A DNA stretch of 64,000 nt from JBGSYN01 sp041750975 (GTDB lineage: Bacteria; Pseudomonadota; Alphaproteobacteria; Geminicoccales; Geminicoccaceae): NCBI GenBank assembly GCA_041750975.1, contig JBGSYN010000278.1:8566-72565 (forward strand), read 5' to 3'. The position numbers were made by a program, and so were the translations under genes. The notes beneath the pieces were generated by a model, which did no database searches, was not told where the DNA came from, and saw nothing but the letters and a program-made list of their open reading frames with translations. Below are positions 44,411 to 53,142 of the stretch, piece by piece. Position 1 is the first letter of the stretch; each line of letters starts with the position of its first letter.

Positions 44411-45082
44411 TTGCGTGAAGTCGTTCTCGACACTGAAACGACGGGTCTCGACCCGGCTTCCGGCCATCGCATCGTCGAGATGGGTGCCGTCGAACTGCTG
44501 AACCATCTGCCGACTGGACTAACCTACCATCAATACATCAATCCCGAGCGCGACATGCCCGAGGAGGCATTTCGGATCCATAATCTGAGCGAGGATTTTC
44601 TCGCCGACTTTCCGGTGTTCGCGGATGTGTACCAGTCGTTCAGCGAGTTCATTCGCGACAGCCGTCTCATTATCCACAACGCGCCCTTCGATCTGAAATT
44701 CATCAATGCGGAATTCCGACTTCTCGGCATAACACCATTGTCTTCAGCGCAAGTGGTCGACACGCTGACACTTGCCCAGCGGCGATTTCCCGGCGCGCCG
44801 GTCAGTCTCGATGCATTGTGCCGGCGCTTTGGCGTCGATGCCTCTGCCCGCACCCGACACGGCGCATTGCTCGATAGTGAGTTGCTGGCCGAATGCTATC
44901 TGGAATTAATCGGCGGTCGTCAGACCAATCTCGCCTTGACGGCCCAGAACGGATCTGCGGTGGCGATCAAGGTTGTACCTAAAGAGCGTCGCGAACCGCG
45001 CTCATTTCCCTTGCATGAGGGAGAGATCGAGCGACACGCTGCTTTTGTGGCCGATCTGAAAAATGCGGTATGGTCCCGCTGA
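44411..45082 (+). CDS. dnaQ: DNA polymerase III epsilon subunit
   Basis: 223 residues from TTG at 44411, with GGGAGGA upstream. Exo I motif LDTETTGLDP, Exo II HNAPFDLKFINAE and Exo III HGALLDSELLAECYLEL are all intact. It is the 3'-5' proofreading exonuclease of the replicase; the C-terminal tail binds the alpha subunit. Usually found near secB; here about 6 kb of other genes separate them. Confidence 0.95.
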   Translation: MREVVLDTETTGLDPASGHRIVEMGAVELLNHLPTGLTYHQYINPERDMPEEAFRIHNLSEDFLADFPVFADVYQSFSEFIRDSRLIIHNAPFDLKFINAEFRLLGITPLSSAQVVDTLTLAQRRFPGAPVSLDALCRRFGVDASARTRHGALLDSELLAECYLELIGGRQTNLALTAQNGSAVAIKVVPKERREPRSFPLHEGEIERHAAFVADLKNAVWSR

Positions 45083-45133
45083 GATCACCTCTGCCCTGAA
45101 AATATAGAACCGCTTGAGGAGGAGCCGCCACTC

Positions 45134-46351
45134 ATGGACAAGATCCGCGTAAAGAACCCGATCGTCGAAATCGACGGGGACGAGATGACCCGGATCATCT
45201 GGCAGATGATCAAGGACAAGCTCATACTGCCCTATCTTGCCGTCGATCTGCTCTATTATGATCTCGGTATTGAGAAACGCGATGCGACCGAGGATCAGGT
45301 AACGGTCGACGCCGCCAATGCGATCAAGAAACATAGTGTCGGCGTGAAATGTGCGACGATCACACCGGATGAAGGCCGGGTCAAGGAGTTCGGACTCAAA
45401 AAGATGTGGCGTTCGCCCAACGGCACCATCCGGAATATTCTGGGTGGGACCGTCTTTCGCGAACCGATCATTTGCCAGAACGTGCCCCGCCTGGTGCCTG
45501 GCTGGACTCAGCCGATGGTGATCGGCCGTCATGCCTTCGGCGATCAATACCGGGCAACGGATTTCCTCGTTGAAGGGCCAGGGCGCTTGACCATGCGCTT
45601 CGAGCCGGACGACGGCTCCGCTCCCAAGGAAATGGAGATCTTCCAGTTTCCTGGAAGCGGTGTAGCACTCGGCATGTACAATCTCGACGAAAGTATTCGT
45701 GATTTCGCCAGAGCCAGCTTCAACTACGGCCTGCAGCGGGACTATCCGGTATATCTATCGACCAAAAACACCATCCTCAAAGCCTATGACGGGCGTTTCA
45801 AGGATCTCTTCGAGGAGGTGTTCGAGGCCGAGTTCAAGGCGGAATTCGATCGCAACGGCCTCACCTACGAACACCGCCTCATCGACGACATGGTCGCTTG
45901 CGCGATGAAGTGGAGCGGCGGTTTCGTCTGGGCCTGCAAGAATTACGATGGCGATGTCCAGTCGGATACGGTGGCCCAGGGCTATGGCTCGCTCGGCCTG
46001 ATGACTTCGGTGCTGATGACGCCGGACGGCAAGACGATCGAGGCGGAAGCGGCGCACGGCACCGTGACCCGCCACTATCGTCAGCACCAGCAAGGCAAAG
46101 CCACCTCGACCAATCCGATCGCCTCGATCTTCGCCTGGACGCGGGCTCTGACCTATCGCGCTGCGATCGATGAGACGCCCGAGGTCGAGACCTTCGCGAA
46201 GGCGCTCGAGGAAACCTGTGTCGCCACCGTCGAGGGCGGCAAGATGACGAAGGACCTGGCCCTCCTTATTGGCCCCGATCAGCCATGGCTGACCACGACA
46301 CAGTTCCTTGATGCGTTGGCATCCGACCTCAAGGCGAAGCTCGCCGCCTAG
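45134..46351 (+). CDS. icd: NADP-dependent isocitrate dehydrogenase
   Basis: 405 residues of the eukaryote-like homodimeric type. IVEIDGDEMTRIIWQMIKDKLI, WRSPNGTIRNILGGTVFREPI, GRHAFGDQYRATDF, and LIDDMVACAMKWSGGFVWACKNYDGDV match the substrate- and NADP-binding regions. It makes 2-oxoglutarate and NADPH in the TCA cycle. AGGAGGAG lies 9 bases before the ATG. Confidence 0.96.
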   Translation: MDKIRVKNPIVEIDGDEMTRIIWQMIKDKLILPYLAVDLLYYDLGIEKRDATEDQVTVDAANAIKKHSVGVKCATITPDEGRVKEFGLKKMWRSPNGTIRNILGGTVFREPIICQNVPRLVPGWTQPMVIGRHAFGDQYRATDFLVEGPGRLTMRFEPDDGSAPKEMEIFQFPGSGVALGMYNLDESIRDFARASFNYGLQRDYPVYLSTKNTILKAYDGRFKDLFEEVFEAEFKAEFDRNGLTYEHRLIDDMVACAMKWSGGFVWACKNYDGDVQSDTVAQGYGSLGLMTSVLMTPDGKTIEAEAAHGTVTRHYRQHQQGKATSTNPIASIFAWTRALTYRAAIDETPEVETFAKALEETCVATVEGGKMTKDLALLIGPDQPWLTTTQFLDALASDLKAKLAA

Positions 46352-46361
46352 CTGCCGGTTA

Positions 46362-48152
46362 TCAGAGGCGTTCGAGCGTCAACAGCCCGTCGGGTCCGGC
46401 CCAAGCCTGAGCGAGAAGATCAGCCGTGACCTTGGCGCCATCCTGGTCGCCGATCGCTTCTTGCGCCTGCATCAGGCCCCACAATGCCCAGCCATTGTTG
46501 GGCGTGTTGACAAGGCTTTGGCGGAAAGTGTCGGCTGCTGCCTCGGCATCGCCGGCCTCGAGCTGCGCTGCCGCCAATGACTGGCGTACCGGGTAATACC
46601 AGTAGGGAGGCTCCATGTACGGTATGGTATCCTGCAGCGCCACTGCCTCTTCGAAGGTGTTGATTGCGTCGCTGTAGCGACCCTCGGCCCGCGCGGTCTG
46701 GCCTTCGAGAACAAGCTCGGCAATCGTTAAGAGTTCTGGCGCCGGGACGAAACCTTCGACGAGCGAGGTGAAATCCGCCGTCTCACGGATCTCCTTGATG
46801 GCCGCGGCCTCGGCCGCCCCGGCCTCGAGATCGCCGGCCCGGATTTGGGCGATGCCGCGGCCATAATGCCAGAACGCCTGGACCATCGGGAACCGGTCAT
46901 CCGGTTCCTCGAGTGATAGGATCGTCCCGGAATCACTGAAGACCGCATGGGTCGTATAGGGCGATGTCTTGATCGCCTGGACCCAGGGCACCTGCTCTGC
47001 GACCTCATCGGACATCACCTTTCCGAGCTTGTCCGCCGCCGCTACCGCATCCGCCTCGCCGCCGGCCATGAGTGCCGAAACGAGCAGGAAATGGAGGTTG
47101 TGGGGGTAGTAGCCGAAACGATAGAGTCCTTCGTCATCGAGCTGGGCGAAGAACGCCTCATCCGCCACCACCGCTTTTCGATTGGTTTCCATCGAATCCA
47201 CATAGCGTCCGATGCGGTAATAGATGTGCCCCGGCATGTGGACCAAATGCCCCGCAGCGGGCAGAAGGCCGGCGAGCCGGTCGGCATAGGGCTCGGCCCG
47301 GCCAGGGTCGGCCGATGCCTCGACCGCGTGAATATAGAGATGAATGGCGTGCGGGTGCTGTGGGTTCGCCTCAAGCACGCGTTCCAACGTCGAGACGATG
47401 GTGCCGCCAGCTGCCTTGGACGTAACCCCACCCGGCTCCCAATAGTCCCAAGGCTGCGTATTCATCAGCGCCTCGGCATAGAGCACGGCGATATCCTGAT
47501 CCTCGGGATAGGTCGCTGCAACATCATCCATGGCGTCTGCATAGGCGCTGTCGAGGGCCGTGCGATCGGCGTTCGGATCGGCTGAGTATCGGGCCGACAA
47601 GGCGTCGATCAGGGCCTGCTCCCGGGTCGTGGCATCGCCCTTGAGTGCGGAAGCTTGAGCAATCTCCGCAAAGGCCGGCGCGATATTCTCGTCATGCATC
47701 GGGTCGTTGATATTAGGTCCGAGTACATAGGCTGCACCCCAATAGCAAATCGCGCATGTCGGATCGGCCGCCTGCGCCGCACGGAAGGACTCCAGCGCGG
47801 CTGCATGGTTGAAGCCATAGGTCAGTGCCAGACCTTGCTCGAAGTAGCGGCGGGCGAGATCCGAGTTTGTCGTGATCTCGAATGACAGTTCGCCAAGTCC
47901 CGAGAAAATCGGGACGTCGCTGGCGTCGGCGGCCGCTGCGCCGCCCATTGCGGCGAGACGGACGCCTGGCTTGAACAGTTCGTTGTTCCCGACCGCCGGC
48001 GAGCCGCAGGCGCTGGCTTTGACCAGGGCGGGGTTCAAGAGTTCCGCACCCGGCGTGATCGGCCTGGCAGTCGGATAGGTCGCCACGACGATCAATGGCA
48101 AAGCCATCACCGTCCCGGTCAGAAGACAACGCTTCCAGATTTTGACCTGCAT
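46362..48152 (-). CDS. Secreted tetratricopeptide-repeat protein
   Basis: 596 residues. A signal peptide (KRCLLTGTVMALPLIVVATYP) is followed by about eight TPR-like helical pairs, e.g. ARRYFEQGLALTYGFNHAAALESFRAAQAADP and the C-terminal LEAGDAEAAADTFRQSLVNTPNNGWALWGLM. A conserved PGHIYYRIGRYVDSM segment occurs in this family of periplasmic TPR proteins. Role unknown; it converges with icd. Confidence 0.82.
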   Translation of the reverse strand: MQVKIWKRCLLTGTVMALPLIVVATYPTARPITPGAELLNPALVKASACGSPAVGNNELFKPGVRLAAMGGAAAADASDVPIFSGLGELSFEITTNSDLARRYFEQGLALTYGFNHAAALESFRAAQAADPTCAICYWGAAYVLGPNINDPMHDENIAPAFAEIAQASALKGDATTREQALIDALSARYSADPNADRTALDSAYADAMDDVAATYPEDQDIAVLYAEALMNTQPWDYWEPGGVTSKAAGGTIVSTLERVLEANPQHPHAIHLYIHAVEASADPGRAEPYADRLAGLLPAAGHLVHMPGHIYYRIGRYVDSMETNRKAVVADEAFFAQLDDEGLYRFGYYPHNLHFLLVSALMAGGEADAVAAADKLGKVMSDEVAEQVPWVQAIKTSPYTTHAVFSDSGTILSLEEPDDRFPMVQAFWHYGRGIAQIRAGDLEAGAAEAAAIKEIRETADFTSLVEGFVPAPELLTIAELVLEGQTARAEGRYSDAINTFEEAVALQDTIPYMEPPYWYYPVRQSLAAAQLEAGDAEAAADTFRQSLVNTPNNGWALWGLMQAQEAIGDQDGAKVTADLLAQAWAGPDGLLTLERL

Positions 48153-48258
48153 ATTTACGCTCCCCCATTGGCAACGCTTAGTGATAAAGTGCGCCCTCCA
48201 TTAGTATCATATCCTGGGCAGGAACGTGAGAAAAACCACACTCGAAATGATTGGCTGA

Positions 48259-48780
48259 TCAGCTTAGCGAGACGCCGATGGCAAGCGCTATAAGCCCGAC
48301 CACTGGAGCGATGAACAGGCTCGTGACGAAACGCCGGTAGGCGAACTTCGGGCCGATCACCGGAATTTCGAAGACGATGATGCGCATCACGGCGAGAGTC
48401 GACCAGGAGGTCACGAACGCCATGACCTGAGGGCCGCCGGCTCCGGCATTGGCGAGAGCCACGACCAGGGGGAAGGAAACGATAGGGCCGCCGGGCGTGA
48501 TCGCCCCGATCGCAATCGCGAGCGATACGCCGTAGATGCCGGAATCCGGACCGATCAGGTTGCCGATAAGCGGCCCCGGCAATATCTGCTCCAAGAATGT
48601 TGCGGCAATAATGGCAATCAATAGCATGGGGGCAATGCCCTTGATCGTGCGCCAGGCGATGCCGACACCTTGATGAAACAAGGCCGGATTTTTGCGCCAG
48701 CACAAAGCACCCGCGACGACCGCACCCAGATAGATGATGGCCATGCTCATAAGGTCCCCGAACGAACCGAAGCCGGTCAT
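48259..48780 (-). CDS. Permease half-protein B (ArsP/YraQ-like)
   Basis: 173 residues with about five membrane segments. The motif AITPGGPIVSFPLVVALANAGAG matches the sister protein and the membrane-embedded motif of predicted permeases (DUF318/ArsP_1). Normally one protein carries both halves; here two genes overlap by 4 bases (ATGA). Substrate unknown. Confidence 0.72.
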   Translation of the reverse strand: MTGFGSFGDLMSMAIIYLGAVVAGALCWRKNPALFHQGVGIAWRTIKGIAPMLLIAIIAATFLEQILPGPLIGNLIGPDSGIYGVSLAIAIGAITPGGPIVSFPLVVALANAGAGGPQVMAFVTSWSTLAVMRIIVFEIPVIGPKFAYRRFVTSLFIAPVVGLIALAIGVSLS

Positions 48781-49400
48781 TCGGCCGGCCTCGCTTCTCG
48801 GTCTCGCGCGGTGTCTTCAGTAGGCTTGCCGAGCTCGATAAGCTCGGCAATCGGCCGGGCGCCATAGAGACGTCGATAAAGCAGGCCTGCAAGAATCGGG
48901 AACGGCAGACAGAGCAGCATCCGGACCGCGGTAAATTCGAACCCCAGAAACGGGATATCCCAGACAATAATCCGGTTGATCCCCAATAGGCTCCAGGCTG
49001 TGAGATAGGCGATCAGGCAACCGCCATCGGCCCCCGCCGCAGCGATTGCAGCCATGATCGGGAAGGAAGCCATCGGCCCGCCGGGTGTGAAGGCTCCGGC
49101 GACCGCAGCCAGCATGAGGCCGCGCATGCCGGATTCCGCCCCGAGCCACCGGGCTACTGCGTCCCGCGGAACCAATGCCTGGATGAAGCCCGCCAGCAGC
49201 ATTGCCCCGATCAGGCGGGGCGCCAGTTGAAGCAGGGTGAACCCGCTGGTTGTTGCGGCGGCTTCAAGCTTGGGGACGCCGCCCAGGAGATAGCTGGCGA
49301 CACCGCCGATGATCGCGAGGCACGCCATGACCGCCATCGTCCCAAGCCGCAAGCGGTTGCCGTTGCCTGAGGTCGAACTCGTTGCCGCTGCCTTCGCCAA
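48777..49400 (-). CDS. Permease half-protein A (ArsP/YraQ-like)
   Basis: 207 residues. A Ser/Thr-rich N-terminus is followed by about five membrane segments with AGAFTPGGPMASFPIMAAIAAAGAD, homologous to the second half-protein, and a charged C-terminal tail (ELGKPTEDTARDREARPAE). Together with the overlapping downstream gene it should form a heteromeric permease. ArsP relatives export organoarsenicals or metals; that specificity is not shown here. Confidence 0.72.
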   Translation of the reverse strand: MAKAAATSSTSGNGNRLRLGTMAVMACLAIIGGVASYLLGGVPKLEAAATTSGFTLLQLAPRLIGAMLLAGFIQALVPRDAVARWLGAESGMRGLMLAAVAGAFTPGGPMASFPIMAAIAAAGADGGCLIAYLTAWSLLGINRIIVWDIPFLGFEFTAVRMLLCLPFPILAGLLYRRLYGARPIAELIELGKPTEDTARDREARPAE

Positions 49401-49515
49401 TTCCCGTGCGCCGCGTCATGATGGAACCAATCAGAACATGGCGTGACCGGTAGCACCGGGAAAGCCAGGGGTCTATGATCAAGCCGATCAGCGTTCGGCC
49501 CGATGTGTGGTAGGA

Positions 49516-50988
49516 CTATTGCTGCCAGGTCCTGAGGGCACGCAGCTGTGGTGTCTTCTTGTCCTGATGGCCGGCCATGCGTTGCATCAGATCGTCAAGA
49601 ATTTTGACGGCGTCGATGACGTATGGACCCTTATTGAGCATGACACACTCCGCCCGCCCGGCCATCGCCGCGTCGGTCATCTCGCCACGTGCGGGAACGC
49701 CTTTCTTCACAAGGCTCTCGAGCACCTGCGTCGCCCAAATGACCGGAACATGGGCTGCCTCACAGATCCAGAGTATTTCCTCTTGCATTTCCGCGACGCG
49801 GGCAAACCCGATTTCAACAGCGAGATCGCCGCGCGCGATCATGACACCGAACGACTGAAGGCCAGCCGCCCGAACGATGATCTCCGGAAGTTTAGTTACG
49901 GCACGCGGCGTCTCGATCTTTGCGACCAGGCCCAGCTTGGCCCAATCGTTGGGCCGACGGGAGCGCAACTCGTCCTGCAGCAGTGTAATATCGTCGCCGC
50001 TTTGGACAAAACTGTAGTCGATGACGTCTGCGTGATGGGCGACGAAATCCAGCGCTTCGAGATCTGCATCCGTCAGTGGCGAGAGGCCCAGATTGGTATC
50101 GGGAAAATTCAGCCCCTTTTCGGCCTTGAGCTTGCCCCCGGCGGGGTATGCCGAGATCCGGAGCGTGGCAAAGCCATTCTCGATCGCCTCGACTACCCCA
50201 CCGTAGCGTCCGTCGTCGACGAGTACGCGATGACCCACTTCGACGCGATCGAGAACTTCGGGCAAACTGACGCCCGCTTGGAAAGGAAAATCGTTGCGGT
50301 CACGCGGTCTGCCAGGCGCATGCAGGAGCAAAATCTGGTTGCTGCCAAGCTTGTTGGAGTGGGGCGGATGACAGATCTCGATCGTCCGGCATTTGGGGCC
50401 GCCCAGATCCATGAAAACCTTCGCGCGTCGGCCCGTTGCTTTTTCTGCAAGTCTCAGATTGCGGATCATTGCGGCCCAAGCATCGGCATCGTCATGGGCG
50501 CAATTGATACGAATGGCGTTGGCGCCGGCCTCTATGATGCCGCGCATGAATGCAGGATCGTTGGCCGCTTCAGACGGGCACGTGACGAGGATCGCCACCT
50601 CTCGTTTCGACTTGGTATCACCGAACAATTCTTTGGCGTTGTGTTCGAGGCGAGCCTCGCCAAGGAAGAAATCGTCCGGATCGAGATGCGACCCTTCGCC
50701 GCCGGACATTTGCGTCAGAGTTGCAATAACCGCGTCGAGCACAACAAGAACACGACTTTCGAGCCGTCCCAATGAAGACAGGCCGAGTGACATTAGCGTT
50801 CGCTGAAGCGGCCTCAGATCGTGCCGCCGCAGGGCCAGATATGCCGCTAGATTGCGAGCCGAATCTCGAAATTCCTGCCGGTCGACTTTGCCATCCCAGC
50901 GCGCCTGGATGAGATCAGCATCATGGGCTACAGCATCGCGCAGTTCGACCAGCTTGGGCTTGAGTGTTTGCGCTCGACAACCGCTCAT
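49516..50988 (-). CDS. Atypical pyruvate kinase-like protein with N-terminal extension and no C-terminal domain
   Basis: 490 residues. Residues 1-125 form an extra helical domain not found in classical pyruvate kinase. The barrel follows: AFMRGIIEAGANAIRINCAHDD, KVFMDLGGPKCRT, the active-site LGLVAKIETPRAV, MIARGDLAVEIGF and VPVIWATQVLESLVKKGVPARGEMTDAAMAGRAECVMLNKGPY. The chain stops about 25 residues later, so the allosteric C-terminal domain is missing. Key lysine and acidic residues seem intact. It follows the universal-stress gene on the same strand, after 71 bases. Confidence 0.83.
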   Translation of the reverse strand: MSGCRAQTLKPKLVELRDAVAHDADLIQARWDGKVDRQEFRDSARNLAAYLALRRHDLRPLQRTLMSLGLSSLGRLESRVLVVLDAVIATLTQMSGGEGSHLDPDDFFLGEARLEHNAKELFGDTKSKREVAILVTCPSEAANDPAFMRGIIEAGANAIRINCAHDDADAWAAMIRNLRLAEKATGRRAKVFMDLGGPKCRTIEICHPPHSNKLGSNQILLLHAPGRPRDRNDFPFQAGVSLPEVLDRVEVGHRVLVDDGRYGGVVEAIENGFATLRISAYPAGGKLKAEKGLNFPDTNLGLSPLTDADLEALDFVAHHADVIDYSFVQSGDDITLLQDELRSRRPNDWAKLGLVAKIETPRAVTKLPEIIVRAAGLQSFGVMIARGDLAVEIGFARVAEMQEEILWICEAAHVPVIWATQVLESLVKKGVPARGEMTDAAMAGRAECVMLNKGPYVIDAVKILDDLMQRMAGHQDKKTPQLRALRTWQQ

Positions 50989-51059
50989 CGCAGATCCTGC
51001 ATCCTGAAGGGTCGGGTTTCTGAACTGAACAGATTCTGGTGAAATCGGGGAACAGAACC

Positions 51060-51563
51060 CTACCGCGAAATCAGGCAGGGGCAGGCGGCCAGCCTGCTGA
51101 TCTTGTTTGAGACGCTGCCGAGCACCAAGCCCTCGACCCGGCCAAGACCACGCGTTCCCAGGACCAGAAGATCCGCGCCGCTAGTCTTGGCGCAATCGAT
51201 GATGGCGTCTGCGGCAGCGCCTTCCAGGCTTACGGTTTCGATATTGCGGGCTCCGACGGCCTCGGCCGCTCCGCGTGCTCGTTCGAGAAGCCTTTGGCTG
51301 ATCGCCTCAACGAGCGGGTAGCGCTGCTCTAAACTGAGTTGATCGAACGGCGATCGGCCGAATGGAAACAATTTAGGTGCGGGCTGGTCGATCAGATGTT
51401 CGACTTCGGCCATTTGCCGGAGTTCTTGCGGCACGTCCCAGCTGCTGATGACGTTGGCTATCAAAAGCCGTGCCTCGTAGTGCTTGGCAATATCGGCCGC
51501 GAGCCTGACCGCGTTGGTGGCATGATCAGAGCCATCGGTCGCAACGAGGATATTCCTGAACAT
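51060..51563 (-). CDS. Universal stress protein (UspA family)
   Basis: 167 residues from ATG at 51563 (MFRNILVATDGSDHATNAV). The ATP-binding motif is LLVLGTRGLGRVEGLVLGSVSNKISRLAACPCLI. It belongs to the ATP-binding, UspFG-like class. Two FNR-box-like sites lie upstream. The longer frame from 51695 covers those sites and is unlikely. Confidence 0.9.
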   Translation of the reverse strand: MFRNILVATDGSDHATNAVRLAADIAKHYEARLLIANVISSWDVPQELRQMAEVEHLIDQPAPKLFPFGRSPFDQLSLEQRYPLVEAISQRLLERARGAAEAVGARNIETVSLEGAAADAIIDCAKTSGADLLVLGTRGLGRVEGLVLGSVSNKISRLAACPCLISR

Positions 51564-51635
51564 CGTGCACCTTCCTTTTGATACAAGCGAAATCTGAGTC
51601 GATTTCACATCATCGCTTGTTGGGCTCGAATTGCT

Positions 51636-51649
51636 TTGCGCCAAATCAA
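51636..51649. promoter_or_regulatory. FNR-box-like site upstream of the universal stress gene
   Basis: TTGCG-CCAA-ATCAA; one base from TTGAT in the left half differs twice from the FNR consensus TTGAT-N4-ATCAA. It lies 73 bases before the UspA start, and a GATGAT (-10-like) lies about 31 bases from its centre on the minus strand, close to class II spacing. Confidence 0.5.
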
Positions 51650-51694
51650 GGTGATAAGAGAAACAGCCCCTAATTCTGTAAATTTCCGATTCCA

Positions 51695-51708
51695 TTGATG
51701 CAAATCAT
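51695..51708. promoter_or_regulatory. FNR-box-like site upstream of hsp20
   Basis: TTGAT-GCAA-ATCAT, one mismatch from TTGAT-N4-ATCAA. CATCAT (51731-51736) has its centre 32 bases downstream, matching a class II FNR promoter with the box at -41.5. Hsp20 starts at 51804. Confidence 0.65.
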
Positions 51709-51803
51709 AGCGGGCAAAAAGGGCAAAATTCATCATGCCCAAATTAGGCGGAACTGACGACGAAGGGGTTCTGCCCACATTCTGCAAACGGGGAGAAAAT
51801 CCA

Positions 51804-52283
51804 ATGAATCTTCGTGAAATGATGCCATTCCGCGGAAGCTATCAGGGCAATGACCATCCTATGACGGCGATGCGTCATGAATTCGATCGTTGGTTCGACG
51901 AGATGACCAGAAATCTTGGCGGCATGCCGGAGGTCTGGGGGCCGGGCAACGCTAGCCCTTCCGTCGATCTCAAGGAAACCGATGAAGCGCTCGAAATCAC
52001 GGCGGAACTGCCGGGCGTTGCTAAATCGGATATCGACGTGCAGGTCGTCGGTGACGTGCTGACGATCAGGGCCGAGAAAAAATCCGAGCGCAAGCAGAAT
52101 GACAATTTGCACATGATGGAGTGCTCATGGGGCTCTTACATGCGCCGTCTGCCCTTGCCCTGCAAAGTCGACGAAAGCCACGCCGAGGCTGCGCTCAAGG
52201 ATGGTCTTTTGAGGATCCGATTGCCAAAGGCGCCCGAAGTGCAGGCGAGCACCAAAAAGATCGAGATCAAGTCCGGAAGTTAG
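51804..52283 (+). CDS. Small heat-shock protein Hsp20
   Basis: 159 residues from ATG at 51804, with GGGGAG upstream; a start at 51735 would place weakly conserved residues in front and no good ribosome binding site. The alpha-crystallin domain is in PSVDLKETDEALEITAELPGVAKSDIDVQV, LTIRAEKKSE and DGLLRIRLPKAPE (A-x-L-x-G-L-L motif). An ATP-independent holdase. Lies behind an FNR-like site and diverges from UspA. Confidence 0.93.
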   Translation: MNLREMMPFRGSYQGNDHPMTAMRHEFDRWFDEMTRNLGGMPEVWGPGNASPSVDLKETDEALEITAELPGVAKSDIDVQVVGDVLTIRAEKKSERKQNDNLHMMECSWGSYMRRLPLPCKVDESHAEAALKDGLLRIRLPKAPEVQASTKKIEIKSGS

Positions 52284-52298
52284 GCAGGGGACGCCGTT

Positions 52299-52320
52299 CC
52301 CGCCTGCTGGATTAGGCGGG
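52299..52320. terminator. Hairpin between convergent hsp20 and VIT1/CCC1 genes
   Basis: CCCGCCT (52299-52305), 8-base loop, AGGCGGG (52314-52320), a 7-bp GC-rich stem in the gap between the two stops. No T-run follows, so it is a weak bidirectional terminator at best. Confidence 0.45.
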
Positions 52321-52348
52321 CGGGGTGGCCCTGACGCCCACTCGGGTT

Positions 52349-53077
52349 TCACGATAAAGCCAGGGTCCGCAGATAATGACCCGCAAGGTAGGCTATGGTA
52401 GCAGCACCAAGACCGATGCCCAGGGTTTCGAGTGCTGATTTCCACCAGCTTGCCTGAGACCAAAGACTTTTCAGGGAACCGATTACGGCGAACACTAAGC
52501 CGGTTCCGACAATTGAGGCGGCGAACGCGCTCTGCATGCCCAGCATATAGGGAAGCAGCGGAACGGAACCACAGAGTAAAAACGAAGCGAAGGTGCTCAA
52601 AGCTGCCTTTATTGGCGAGCGAGTTACTGAAGCCAGGCCATGCTCCTCGGCGAGCATGAAGTCTATCCAACGAGATCGCTCCGAGGTAATTACTTCCACG
52701 GCATGTTCGAGGTCTTGCTTCTTGAAACCCTTCCGGGCCATTATCTGTCGAATCTCTTCCCGTTCGCCTTCGGGAACTTGACGAATGTGCCGTTCTTCCA
52801 TGTGACGCAAACGATCAGCGTCGTCGGCCTCCGCTTTGGTGCCCGTGTAGTTGCTGGCGGCCATCGAGAAGCCATCGGCGAACAGATTGGCCGCACCCAA
52901 GATAAGGACGACATTCACGGAGAGTTCAGCGCCGACAACGCCTGTCACCACTGCGAAAGTCGTGATCGCGCCGTCAATACCGCCATAGATCCAATCGCGT
53001 AGATAGTTCGTCTTCGGGCCGCGCGACAAACGTGCAGCGATCGCCTGGGGATCGTGGCTATGCTCGAGGCGAGGCAA
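52349..53077 (-). CDS. VIT1/CCC1-family metal ion transporter
   Basis: 242 residues. RDWIYGGIDGAITTFAVVTGVVGAELS opens the CCC1 family fold; LILGAANLFADGFSMAASNYTGTKAEADD leads into the cytoplasmic helical domain with acidic/His residues (MEERHIRQVPEGEREEIRQIM), and three more membrane segments follow. The family moves Fe2+/Mn2+ or related ions out of the cytoplasm. It lies in the stress island. Confidence 0.87.
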   Translation of the reverse strand: MPRLEHSHDPQAIAARLSRGPKTNYLRDWIYGGIDGAITTFAVVTGVVGAELSVNVVLILGAANLFADGFSMAASNYTGTKAEADDADRLRHMEERHIRQVPEGEREEIRQIMARKGFKKQDLEHAVEVITSERSRWIDFMLAEEHGLASVTRSPIKAALSTFASFLLCGSVPLLPYMLGMQSAFAASIVGTGLVFAVIGSLKSLWSQASWWKSALETLGIGLGAATIAYLAGHYLRTLALS

Positions 53078-53142
53078 TATTGAATTCTGCCCAAATGTCG
53101 AGGAACGCCCGAACTTGCGCTTGAAAGACCCTTAGGCGGTCA

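Noticed and set aside
49507..50775. Long 422-residue plus-strand open frame
   Set aside because: Antisense to the pyruvate-kinase-like gene; no recognisable domain.
51060..51695. Longer universal stress protein start at 51695
   Set aside because: The extra 44 residues cover the FNR-like sites and show no conservation; MFRNILVATDGS is the usual N-terminus.
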